In this document: positions 57,013-64,000 of the stretch, piece by piece | Position numbering within the stretch: the stretch's first letter is position 1 | Layout of the letters: every line of letters begins with the position of its first letter | Assembly (NCBI RefSeq): GCF_965221685.1 | Contig: NZ_OZ244907.1 | Strand: one strand, 5' to 3' | DNA from: Palauibacter sp022826685 | Lineage (GTDB): Bacteria > Gemmatimonadota > Gemmatimonadetes > Palauibacterales > Palauibacteraceae | DNA length: 64,000 bases | Notes under the pieces: generated by a model | Databases searched by the model: none | What the model saw: the letters and a program-made list of their open reading frames with translations, nothing else | What the model was told of the DNA's origin: nothing | Position numbers and translations under genes: made by a program

Positions 57013-59333
57013 GGGATCGCATGTCGTCCCCGCGCATGCGGCGTGGACGGGGGGGGCGCACCGCCCGGCTCGCGCGGGCCGTGTTCGGTGGCGCCGTGGC
57101 TGCGGTGTGTGCGGTCCCCGGGCTCGCGGCCCAGGCCGGCGGCGCGGAGGCCGTAGACGTGGAGGCGCTCCGGCCCGGCGCCCCGGTACCCATCACCCGA
57201 ATCTCCGAGACGATCGAGGTGGACGGGGTCGTTAACGAGCCCGTATGGGACACGATCGACCCGGTCCCGCTCTTCATCATGTCGCCCGTCCACGGCGGGG
57301 AGCAGACCGAGCGCACCGAGATTCGTCTCGCGCACGATGACCGGTACCTCTACGTCTCGGGACGCATGTACGACTCGAATCCGGACGGGATCAGGGTCAA
57401 CACTTTCTACCGCGACATCTACAGCGGAGACGACCTGTTGTCCTTCGTGGTCGACAGCTACAACGACTACGAGACCGCCCTCTGGTTCGGCGCCAACCCC
57501 GCGGGCGTCCGCTACGACCGCTCCGTCTCCAACGACGCCGAGTTCACGGGCGACCTCCCTCCGTTCAACCAGGACTGGAACGCGCACTGGGACGTCATCA
57601 CGATGCGCAACGGGGAAGGGTGGTTCGCGGAGTTTCGCATTCCGTTCTCCACGCTTGGATTCCAGGCGCAGGGCGATGAAGTGACGATGGGCATCACCAT
57701 CTATCGCTACATCAGCCGGAAGAACGAGCGCCAGGTCTACCCGCCGATCGGACGGGAATGGGGCCGGCTTGCGTTCATGAAACCGTCGCAGACGCAGCGC
57801 ATGACGCTGCGGGAGGTGCGCCCCACGTCGCCGGTCCATGTGACGCCGTACGTGCTGGGAGGCCTGAGTCAGACGCCGGTGCTGCGGGAGCCCGCCGACG
57901 CGGCCGCCTTCTGGGCCACGGAGCGGGACCGGACCGCGGAACCGGGGGTCGATCTCAAGTATTCGCCATCGTCGAACCTCGCCATCGATCTCACCGTCAA
58001 CACGGACTTCGCGCAGGTGGAGGCGGACGACCAGCAGATCAACCTCACCCGGTTCTCACTCTTCTTCCCGGAGAAGCGCCAGTTCTTCCAGGAACGGTCC
58101 TCGACCTTCGATTTCGGAACGGGCGGATTCACCGACCGCGTGTTTTTCAGCCGCAGGGTCGGTCTCGAGGGCGGGGAACTCGTCCGGATCTACGGGGGCG
58201 CCCGCGTCGTCGGCCGCCTCGGAGGGCTGGACTACGGTCTCCTGAACATGCAGACGGCTCCGGCCGGCGGCCGTTCGGGCGAGAACGTGGGCGTCATGCG
58301 GGTGAAGCAGCAGGTACTCAATCCGTATTCGTTCGTGGGCGGGATCCTCGCGACCCGCCTCGGGGCGAACGGGGAGGACAACATCGCCTACGGCGTGGAT
58401 GCGCAGATCCGTCCCCTCGGCAACGAGTGGGTGACGCTGACGTGGGCGCAGACCTTCGACGAGGCGGTCAACGAGCGGAATCCGCTCGACGCGGGCCTGT
58501 TCCGCGCCCGCTGGGAGCGGCGGACGGACCGCGGCCTGTCGTACAACCTCTACTACCGGAGGGTCGGGCCCGACTACACGCCGCGGCTCGGATTCCAGCT
58601 GCGCCACGACTTCACGCTCTTCGGCGGCGAGGTCGGCTACACGTGGCTCCAGGGGCCAAGCGCTTCGCTGAACACCGTGACGCTGGCGGTGCTGGGCGAT
58701 AACTACTACCGCAACGCCGACATCACGCCGGAATCGCGATCGATCCGCCCGGAAGTGGAATTCGCCTTCAAGTCGGGTTCGAGCATCACCGTCTATTCGA
58801 ACACGCAGTTCGAGGATATCCGGATCCCGTTCCGCGTCACCGGCCTGTCGATCCCGACGGGAGAATACTGGTTCCAGGAGGCGGGCATCGACTGGATGCT
58901 GCCTCGAGCCGCGATCTTCCGGGGCGATATCCGGGCGAGCGTGGGGCGCTTCTACGACGGGCGGCGTGTCGGATTGATCTTCAACCCGACCTGGAGCGCG
59001 TCCCGCTACCTGGAGATCGGCGGCGGGTACGAAGTCAACCGGATCGAGTTCTCCGGCCGCGGTGAGGCCGCCACGACCCACCTCGGCCGCGTGAAGCTGT
59101 CTTTCGCCCTGAATCGGAGCATCTCGCTGAGCACGTTCGCGCAGTACAACAACCTCGACAAGCGGACGAGCATCAACGCCCGCTTCCGGTACCACTTCCG
59201 GGAAGGCACGGATCTCTGGGTCGTGTACAACGAGGGGCTGAACTTCGAACGCGACCGGGGATTCGATCCGAGGCTGCCGTGGTCCGCCGGGCGGAACGTC
59301 ATGATCAAGTACTCGCATACCTTCAGCTGGTAG
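57009..59333 (+). CDS. CBM9-like/DUF5916 outer-membrane protein, paralog 1
   Basis: A 774-aa exported protein. A signal peptide is visible (ARAVFGGAVAAVCAVPGLAAQ). Residues about 58-240 form a carbohydrate-binding-family-9-like domain (EVDGVVNEPVWDTIDPVPLF and FRIPFSTLGFQAQGDEVTMG). Residues 300-774 are rich in alternating aromatic strands, typical of a DUF5916 barrel, and the protein ends in KYSHTFSW with the terminal aromatic residue seen in outer-membrane barrels. The motif NTDFAQVEADDQQINLTRF is a family signature. Function is unknown. It is coupled to a methyltransferase by ATGA. Confidence 0.85.
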   Translation: MRDRMSSPRMRRGRGGRTARLARAVFGGAVAAVCAVPGLAAQAGGAEAVDVEALRPGAPVPITRISETIEVDGVVNEPVWDTIDPVPLFIMSPVHGGEQTERTEIRLAHDDRYLYVSGRMYDSNPDGIRVNTFYRDIYSGDDLLSFVVDSYNDYETALWFGANPAGVRYDRSVSNDAEFTGDLPPFNQDWNAHWDVITMRNGEGWFAEFRIPFSTLGFQAQGDEVTMGITIYRYISRKNERQVYPPIGREWGRLAFMKPSQTQRMTLREVRPTSPVHVTPYVLGGLSQTPVLREPADAAAFWATERDRTAEPGVDLKYSPSSNLAIDLTVNTDFAQVEADDQQINLTRFSLFFPEKRQFFQERSSTFDFGTGGFTDRVFFSRRVGLEGGELVRIYGGARVVGRLGGLDYGLLNMQTAPAGGRSGENVGVMRVKQQVLNPYSFVGGILATRLGANGEDNIAYGVDAQIRPLGNEWVTLTWAQTFDEAVNERNPLDAGLFRARWERRTDRGLSYNLYYRRVGPDYTPRLGFQLRHDFTLFGGEVGYTWLQGPSASLNTVTLAVLGDNYYRNADITPESRSIRPEVEFAFKSGSSITVYSNTQFEDIRIPFRVTGLSIPTGEYWFQEAGIDWMLPRAAIFRGDIRASVGRFYDGRRVGLIFNPTWSASRYLEIGGGYEVNRIEFSGRGEAATTHLGRVKLSFALNRSISLSTFAQYNNLDKRTSINARFRYHFREGTDLWVVYNEGLNFERDRGFDPRLPWSAGRNVMIKYSHTFSW
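59241..59284 (+). repeat. 44-base sequence repeated exactly in paralog 2
   Basis: The 44 bases at 59241-59284, encoding part of NFERDRGFDPRLPW, recur unchanged at 61661-61704. Such a stretch, longer than expected for diverged paralogs, suggests recent gene conversion or strong codon constraint. Confidence 0.85.
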
Positions 59334-59443
59334 GGCAGGGCACCGCGCCCTCCGCGGCCCGGATTGAACTCTCGGGCTCCCCGGGGTGTTCTTTTCGGCG
59401 AGCAGGGCCTCCCGATACCACTCCCGACCCCGGGTGCACGCCG

Positions 59444-61753
59444 TTGACCCACATCGGCCGTAGATGTCAGCGACTCGCGGCTTCGTGCGCGTGGATCGTG
59501 CCCGTGTGTCTGCTCGCCGCGCCCGGGCTTTCCGGGCAGGCCGGAGGCTCGGACGAGGTCGAGGCGGCGTCGCTCCGGTCGCCCGTTCCGGTGCCCATCG
59601 CCCGGCTCACCGGGGAGATCGACATCGACGGCGTGGTCGACGAGCCGGCATGGGACGCGATCGAGCCGCTCCCGATGTTCATGTGGGCCCCCGACCACGG
59701 CGGCGAGATGACGGAGCGAACCGAAGTTCGAATCGCGCACGACGACGAGTACCTCTACCTCTCCGGGCGGATGTACGACTCGAACCCCGGCGGCATCCGC
59801 GCGAACACCTTCCTGCGGGACGCGTTCAGCGGCGACGACCTCCTCTCCGTCGTGATCGACAGCTACAACGACTATGAGACCGGGGTGTGGCTCGGGACCA
59901 CGCCCGCCGGCATCCGCCAGGATCGCTCGCTCTCCAACGACGGCGACTTCACGGGCGACGTGATGCCGTTCAACGTCGACTGGAACGCCCATTGGCACGT
60001 CCTCACCTCGCGGAACGAAGAGGGGTGGTCCGCGGAATACCGGATCCCGTTCTCCACATTGGGATTCCAGGCGGACGGGGACGAAGTGACGATGGGGATC
60101 ATCGTCTACCGCTTCATCGCCCGGAAGAACGAGCGCCACGTCTTCCCGTTCATCGGCCGCGAATGGGGGCAGGGAGGTTTCCTCAAGCCGTCGCAGGGCC
60201 AGCGGATGACGCTGCGCGGGGTCCGGCCCACGACGCCGGTGTACGTGACCCCGTACACGCTCGCGGGACTCAGCCGGACACCGGTCCTCAGGGAGCCGTC
60301 CGACGCCGCCTCCTTCTGGGGGACGGAGCGGGACCACGTGACGGAACCCGGCGTCGACCTCAAGTACTCCCCGTCGTCGAATCTCGCCATCGATCTCACC
60401 GTCAACACCGATTTCGCGCAGGTCGAGGCGGACGACCAACAGGTAAACCTCACCCGGTTCTCCCTCTTCTTCCCCGAGAAACGGCAGTTCTTCCAGGAAC
60501 GCTCCTCGACCTTCGATTTCGGGACCGGAGGGTTCACCGACCGCGTGTTCTTCAGTCGCCGCATCGGGCTCCAGGGGGGCGAACTCGTCCGTATCTACGG
60601 GGGCGCGAGGCTGGTCGGCCGGCTCGCGGGTCTGGACTTCGGGGTCCTGAACATGCAGACGGCGCCGGCCGCGGGCCGTTCGGGCGAGAACATGGGGGTC
60701 ATGCGCCTCAAGCAGCAGGTGCTCAATCCGTATTCGTTCGTCGGGGGGATCCTCACGACCCGCTACGGCGCCAACGGCCAGAACAACGCGGCCTACGGCC
60801 TCGACTCGCAGCTGCGCCTGTTCGGCGATGAATTCCTCACGGTCACTTGGGCGCAGACGCAGGATGAAGTGGTCCGGGAGCGCAACGCACTCGACGCAAG
60901 CCTCGTGCGGGCGCGCTGGGAGCGGCGGACGGACCGCGGGGTCTCGTACAACCTCTCCTACCGGCGCGTGGGTCCGGACTACCTGCCGCGCCTCGGCTTT
61001 CAGCTGCGGAACGACTTCACGCTCTTCGGCGGCGAGTTCGCCCATACCTGGCTGAGAGGGGCGGACGCGAGCCTGAACGCGATCACCCTGGCGGTGCTGG
61101 GCGAGAACTACCAGCGCAACGTCGACCTCACCCTCGAGTCGCGCTCGATCCGCCCCGAGGTGCGGCTCGAATTCAAGTCGACCGCGATGATCATGGCATA
61201 CTCGAACACGCAGATCGAGGACCTCCGGACCCCGTTCCGGATCGGTGATGTGTCGATCCCGCCGGGCGAATACGGGTTCACGGAGGCCGGCATCGACTGG
61301 ATGTTGCCACGCACGACGATCTTTCGCGGCGAGATCAGGACGACGGCGGGGAGCTTCTACGATGGGCGGCGGGCGGGTCTCATCTTCAACCCCACGTGGA
61401 CCATCTCCCGCTACCTGGAGGTCGTCGCCGGCTATGAGGTCAACCGGATCGAGTTTCCCGACCGGGGCGAGGCGACGACGACGCACCTGGGCCGGCTGCG
61501 GCTGAATTTCGCCCTGAACACGCACCTCTCGTTCAGCGCCTTCGCGCAGTACAACAATCTCGACGACCAAACGAGCATCAACGCGCGCTTCCGTTACCAC
61601 TTCAGGGAGGGCACGGACCTCTGGATTGTGTATAATGAAGGTGTGTATAATGAAGGGTTCAACTTCGAACGCGACCGGGGATTCGATCCGAGGCTGCCGT
61701 GGTCGGCGGGACGAAACATCATGATCAAGTACTCGCACACCTTCATATGGTAG
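59444..61753 (+). CDS. CBM9-like/DUF5916 outer-membrane protein, paralog 2
   Basis: A 769-aa homolog of the preceding gene with the same architecture: signal peptide (WIVPVCLLAAPGLSGQ), CBM9-like domain and C-terminal barrel ending KYSHTFIW. Shared stretches include NTDFAQVEADDQQVNLTRFS and FFPEKRQFFQERSSTFDF. TTG at 59444 is chosen because it gives a normal signal peptide; longer in-frame starts from 59279 would extend into paralog 1. A five-residue duplication (VYNEG twice) near the end distinguishes it. The 110-base gap upstream has no clear promoter. Confidence 0.82.
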   Translation: MTHIGRRCQRLAASCAWIVPVCLLAAPGLSGQAGGSDEVEAASLRSPVPVPIARLTGEIDIDGVVDEPAWDAIEPLPMFMWAPDHGGEMTERTEVRIAHDDEYLYLSGRMYDSNPGGIRANTFLRDAFSGDDLLSVVIDSYNDYETGVWLGTTPAGIRQDRSLSNDGDFTGDVMPFNVDWNAHWHVLTSRNEEGWSAEYRIPFSTLGFQADGDEVTMGIIVYRFIARKNERHVFPFIGREWGQGGFLKPSQGQRMTLRGVRPTTPVYVTPYTLAGLSRTPVLREPSDAASFWGTERDHVTEPGVDLKYSPSSNLAIDLTVNTDFAQVEADDQQVNLTRFSLFFPEKRQFFQERSSTFDFGTGGFTDRVFFSRRIGLQGGELVRIYGGARLVGRLAGLDFGVLNMQTAPAAGRSGENMGVMRLKQQVLNPYSFVGGILTTRYGANGQNNAAYGLDSQLRLFGDEFLTVTWAQTQDEVVRERNALDASLVRARWERRTDRGVSYNLSYRRVGPDYLPRLGFQLRNDFTLFGGEFAHTWLRGADASLNAITLAVLGENYQRNVDLTLESRSIRPEVRLEFKSTAMIMAYSNTQIEDLRTPFRIGDVSIPPGEYGFTEAGIDWMLPRTTIFRGEIRTTAGSFYDGRRAGLIFNPTWTISRYLEVVAGYEVNRIEFPDRGEATTTHLGRLRLNFALNTHLSFSAFAQYNNLDDQTSINARFRYHFREGTDLWIVYNEGVYNEGFNFERDRGFDPRLPWSAGRNIMIKYSHTFIW
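61628..61657 (+). repeat. 15-base tandem duplication in paralog 2
   Basis: Two adjacent 15-base copies (61628-61642 and 61643-61657) encode VYNEG twice and differ only in the last base. The corresponding point in paralog 1 has a single VYNEG. The copies are AT-richer than the surroundings. Confidence 0.85.
61661..61704 (+). repeat. Second copy of the 44-base exact repeat
   Basis: Identical to 59241-59284, at the same relative place in the barrel-encoding part of paralog 2. The distance between copies is about 2.4 kb, so recombination between them would fuse the two genes in frame. Confidence 0.85.
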
Positions 61754-61757
61754 GGAG

Positions 61758-64000
61758 ATGCGTCAGGTGACCGCTTTCCGGAGAGTCGGCGGGTTCCCGG
61801 CCGGAATCGGCGTGGTCGCCGGCGTGTGCGTGGCCATGTTGGCGGCGCTGCCGGTGCCCGCGGCGGCGCAGGACGGCGGGCGAGGGAAGCCCTCCGTACC
61901 CCTCCATCGCCTCGTGGGCAGCGGCCACATCCAGCTCGACGGCTTCGTCGACGAGCCGGCGTGGGAGGACATCGATCCCGTGCCGCTCGTGATGTACTCG
62001 CCCACATACGGCGGGGCCCTCACCGAGGAGACGGAGATCCGGATCGCCTACGATGACGGATACCTGTACGTCTCGGGGCGGCTGTTCGATTCCGACCTCG
62101 GCGGGATCCGGGCGAACAGCTTCATCCGGGACGGGTTCAGCGGCGACGACCAGTTCTCGGTTGTGATCGACAGCTACAACGACCACGAGACGGCGGTGGC
62201 CTTCGTGGTGAACCCCAACGGCGCGCGGTCCGACCGCGCGGTGTGGGGCGACGCCGAGTGGACCGCGGGCACGCGACCCTTCAACAGCGACTGGAACGCG
62301 CACTGGGATGCCGCCGTTCAGCGGACGAACGACGGGTGGTCCGCGGAGATGCGCATCCCGTTCTCCACGCTGGGGTTCCAGAACGCCGGCGGGGAAGTGA
62401 CGATGGGGCTCTCCGTCTACCGCTCGATTTCGCGGAAGAACGAGCGCCACGTCTATCCCGACATCTCTCCCGAATACGGGTTCTTCGGCTTCGGCAAACC
62501 GTCGCTGGCGCAGCGGGTCACGCTGACGGACGTGAATCGCGCGACTCCGATGTACGTGACGCCGTACCTCCTCGGCGGCATGACGCAGATCCCGACCCTG
62601 CGCGAACCGCCGGACGTGCAGGCGGCGTACTGGGCGACGACGGACGACCCCACCGGGGAGCCCGGCCTCGACTTCAGGTATTCGCCTTCGTCGAACCTCT
62701 CGATCGACCTCACGGCCAATACGGACTTCGCCCAGGTGGAGGCGGACGACCAGCAGATCAACCTCACGCGGTTCCCCCTCTTCTTCCCGGAGAAGCGGCA
62801 GTTCTTCCAGGAACGATCGGCGACCTTCGACTTCGCTACCGGCGGGGTCACCGACCGGGTCTTCTTCAGCCGCCGGATCGGGCTCGACCAGGGCGAACTC
62901 GTCCGCATCTACGGGGGGGCGCGCGTGGTGGGGCGGGCCGGCGGGCTCGATTTCGGGATGCTGAACATGCAGACGGCCCCGCGCGCGGGACGGCCGGGGG
63001 AGAACATGGGCGTGCTGCGGCTCAAGCAGCAGATCTTCAATCAGAACTCCTCCGTCGGCGGGATCGTCACGACGCGCGTCGATGCGTACGGCAAGACGAA
63101 CGTGGCCTACGGCGCGGACAGCGAGGTTCGGGTGTTCGGGGACGAATACCTGACGCTGCGGTGGGCGCAGTCGTTCGACGACGATGTCGCGGAACGCAAC
63201 CCGCTCGACGCGGGAACCTTCTTCGCGCAGTACGAGCGGCGGCGGCAGGAGGGGCTGAACTACAGCGCGCAGTACCGGCGGGTGGGACCGGATTACCTGC
63301 CGCGGCTCGGCTTCCAGCTTCGGAACGACTTCACCCTGTTCGGCGGGTCGAGTGAATACTCCTGGTTCCTCGGCGAGGATTCCCAGTTGCGTGCCGTGAC
63401 GGTCGGTGGGACCACGGAACACTACTACCGGAACTCGGATCTCACGCCGGAGTCACGCAGCTACGCGCCCATGCTGCGTATCGCGCTGAAGTCGGGCACC
63501 TTCATGACCCTCACCTCGCGATCGAGCTTCGAGAGCATCCGTGACCCGTTCAGCGTCGCGAGCCTCCAGATCAACCCCGGGGAATACTGGTTCCACGAAG
63601 CCGACATGTCGCTGCGGCTTGCGCGCGGCGGTCTGGTGCGCGGGGAACTCGGGGGCTCGGCCGGCAGCTTCTACGATGGTCGCAGGGTGGGCCTTCGCAT
63701 GAGTCCGGCGCTGAACGTCTCCCGGCATGTCGAGATCCGGCCGGGATACGATCTGAACCGGTTCGAACTCCGGGGCGGAGACTACCTGACCACGCACCTC
63801 GCAAAGCTGGGCGTGGACTTCTCCCTGGACACGCACCTCTCGCTGAGCGTGCTCGCCCAGTACAACTCGGCGGCGGACCAGGCGCTCGTGAACGCCCGCT
63901 TCCGCTATCACTTCCGCGAGGGCGTGGACCTGTGGGTCGTCTACAACGAGGGCTACTACACGGACCGCGTGAACGGCCGCGCGAACAACCGCGATCCCAT
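61758..64000 (+). CDS. CBM9-like/DUF5916 outer-membrane protein, paralog 3 (cut by window edge)
   Basis: Partial gene, 747 codons visible and no stop before the window ends. It has a signal peptide (VVAGVCVAMLAALPVPAAAQ), the CBM9-like domain (HIQLDGFVDEPAWEDIDPVP) and most of the barrel. Signature stretches are NTDFAQVEADDQQINLTRFP and FFPEKRQFFQERSATFDF. It is the most diverged of the three. ATG at 61758 is used; GTG at 61767 has a better-spaced ribosome-binding site (GGGAG). It starts four bases after paralog 2, so the two are probably co-transcribed. Confidence 0.82.
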   Translation, partial: MRQVTAFRRVGGFPAGIGVVAGVCVAMLAALPVPAAAQDGGRGKPSVPLHRLVGSGHIQLDGFVDEPAWEDIDPVPLVMYSPTYGGALTEETEIRIAYDDGYLYVSGRLFDSDLGGIRANSFIRDGFSGDDQFSVVIDSYNDHETAVAFVVNPNGARSDRAVWGDAEWTAGTRPFNSDWNAHWDAAVQRTNDGWSAEMRIPFSTLGFQNAGGEVTMGLSVYRSISRKNERHVYPDISPEYGFFGFGKPSLAQRVTLTDVNRATPMYVTPYLLGGMTQIPTLREPPDVQAAYWATTDDPTGEPGLDFRYSPSSNLSIDLTANTDFAQVEADDQQINLTRFPLFFPEKRQFFQERSATFDFATGGVTDRVFFSRRIGLDQGELVRIYGGARVVGRAGGLDFGMLNMQTAPRAGRPGENMGVLRLKQQIFNQNSSVGGIVTTRVDAYGKTNVAYGADSEVRVFGDEYLTLRWAQSFDDDVAERNPLDAGTFFAQYERRRQEGLNYSAQYRRVGPDYLPRLGFQLRNDFTLFGGSSEYSWFLGEDSQLRAVTVGGTTEHYYRNSDLTPESRSYAPMLRIALKSGTFMTLTSRSSFESIRDPFSVASLQINPGEYWFHEADMSLRLARGGLVRGELGGSAGSFYDGRRVGLRMSPALNVSRHVEIRPGYDLNRFELRGGDYLTTHLAKLGVDFSLDTHLSLSVLAQYNSAADQALVNARFRYHFREGVDLWVVYNEGYYTDRVNGRANNRDP

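Noticed and set aside
59279..59443. Start at 59279 for paralog 2
   Set aside because: It would lie inside the end of paralog 1 and put 55 unrelated residues before the signal peptide.
1..64000. tRNA or rRNA genes, CRISPR arrays and insertion sequences
   Set aside because: The intergenic gaps (all under about 320 bases) show no cloverleaf, no spaced direct repeats and no transposase or terminal inverted repeats by eye.

Overview
The window is a dense, GC-rich (by eye well above 60% G+C) bacterial chromosome segment with about 62 protein genes. All but two are on the + strand, and many are translationally coupled through 1- to 4-base start/stop overlaps. No rRNA, tRNA, CRISPR array, transposase or phage gene was seen. 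The organism is a Gram-negative diderm: it makes Kdo (kdsA, kdsB, kdsC) and carries lptC-like, lptA-like and lptB genes. It respires through a 14-subunit NADH dehydrogenase with fused NuoCD. The tandem outer-membrane proteins of the CBM9-like/DUF5916 type, the gene orders and the base composition suggest Gemmatimonadota. That placement is inference from family knowledge and was not tested by a search.

Layout. 35-2539: SppA peptidase, an HU-type protein and a PLP aminotransferase. 2574-5592: a molybdenum cofactor cluster (unknown 91-aa gene, moaD, moaE, a previously easy-to-miss 40-aa secreted peptide, a two-hairpin leader, moaA, a small helical protein and a DUF423 membrane protein whose start appears to be CTG). 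5688-7105: dCTP deaminase facing an alpha/beta hydrolase. 7217-21553: the complete nuoA-N operon. 21553-26496: phosphohexomutase, sucCD, a CBS-domain protein, ndk and a YceD/DUF177 protein. 26589-31120: rpmF-plsX-fabD-fabG-acpP-fabF, the classic ribosomal L32/fatty-acid cluster. 31125-35741: purE, ispF, DedA, a Xer recombinase, a nitroreductase and an outer-membrane barrel protein.

35817-44837 is one apparent operon that supplies and exports lipopolysaccharide: kdsB-pyrG-kdsA-kdsC-lptC-lptA-lptB-rpoN. CTP made by PyrG is the co-substrate of KdsB, so the order has metabolic logic. The lptC-like and lptA-like proteins carry long repetitive tails rich in Pro/Thr/Asp/Ser/Ala that are encoded by tandem DNA repeats.

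44834-57012 is an envelope glycosylation region: two GT2 enzymes, a GT4 enzyme, two large multi-pass GT-C/YfhO-like proteins, two methyltransferases, a flippase-like LPG-synthase membrane protein, a voltage-gated-type ion channel ending in a zinc ribbon, and a surface lipoprotein whose LamG domain is broken by a two-base slip. 57009-64000 holds three tandem paralogous outer-membrane proteins, the last cut by the window edge.

Most of the window is core metabolism. The parts that look least described are the 40-aa peptide and RNA leader before moaA, the repeat-tailed Lpt proteins, the zinc-ribbon ion channel, and the lipoprotein with the apparent slippage site.
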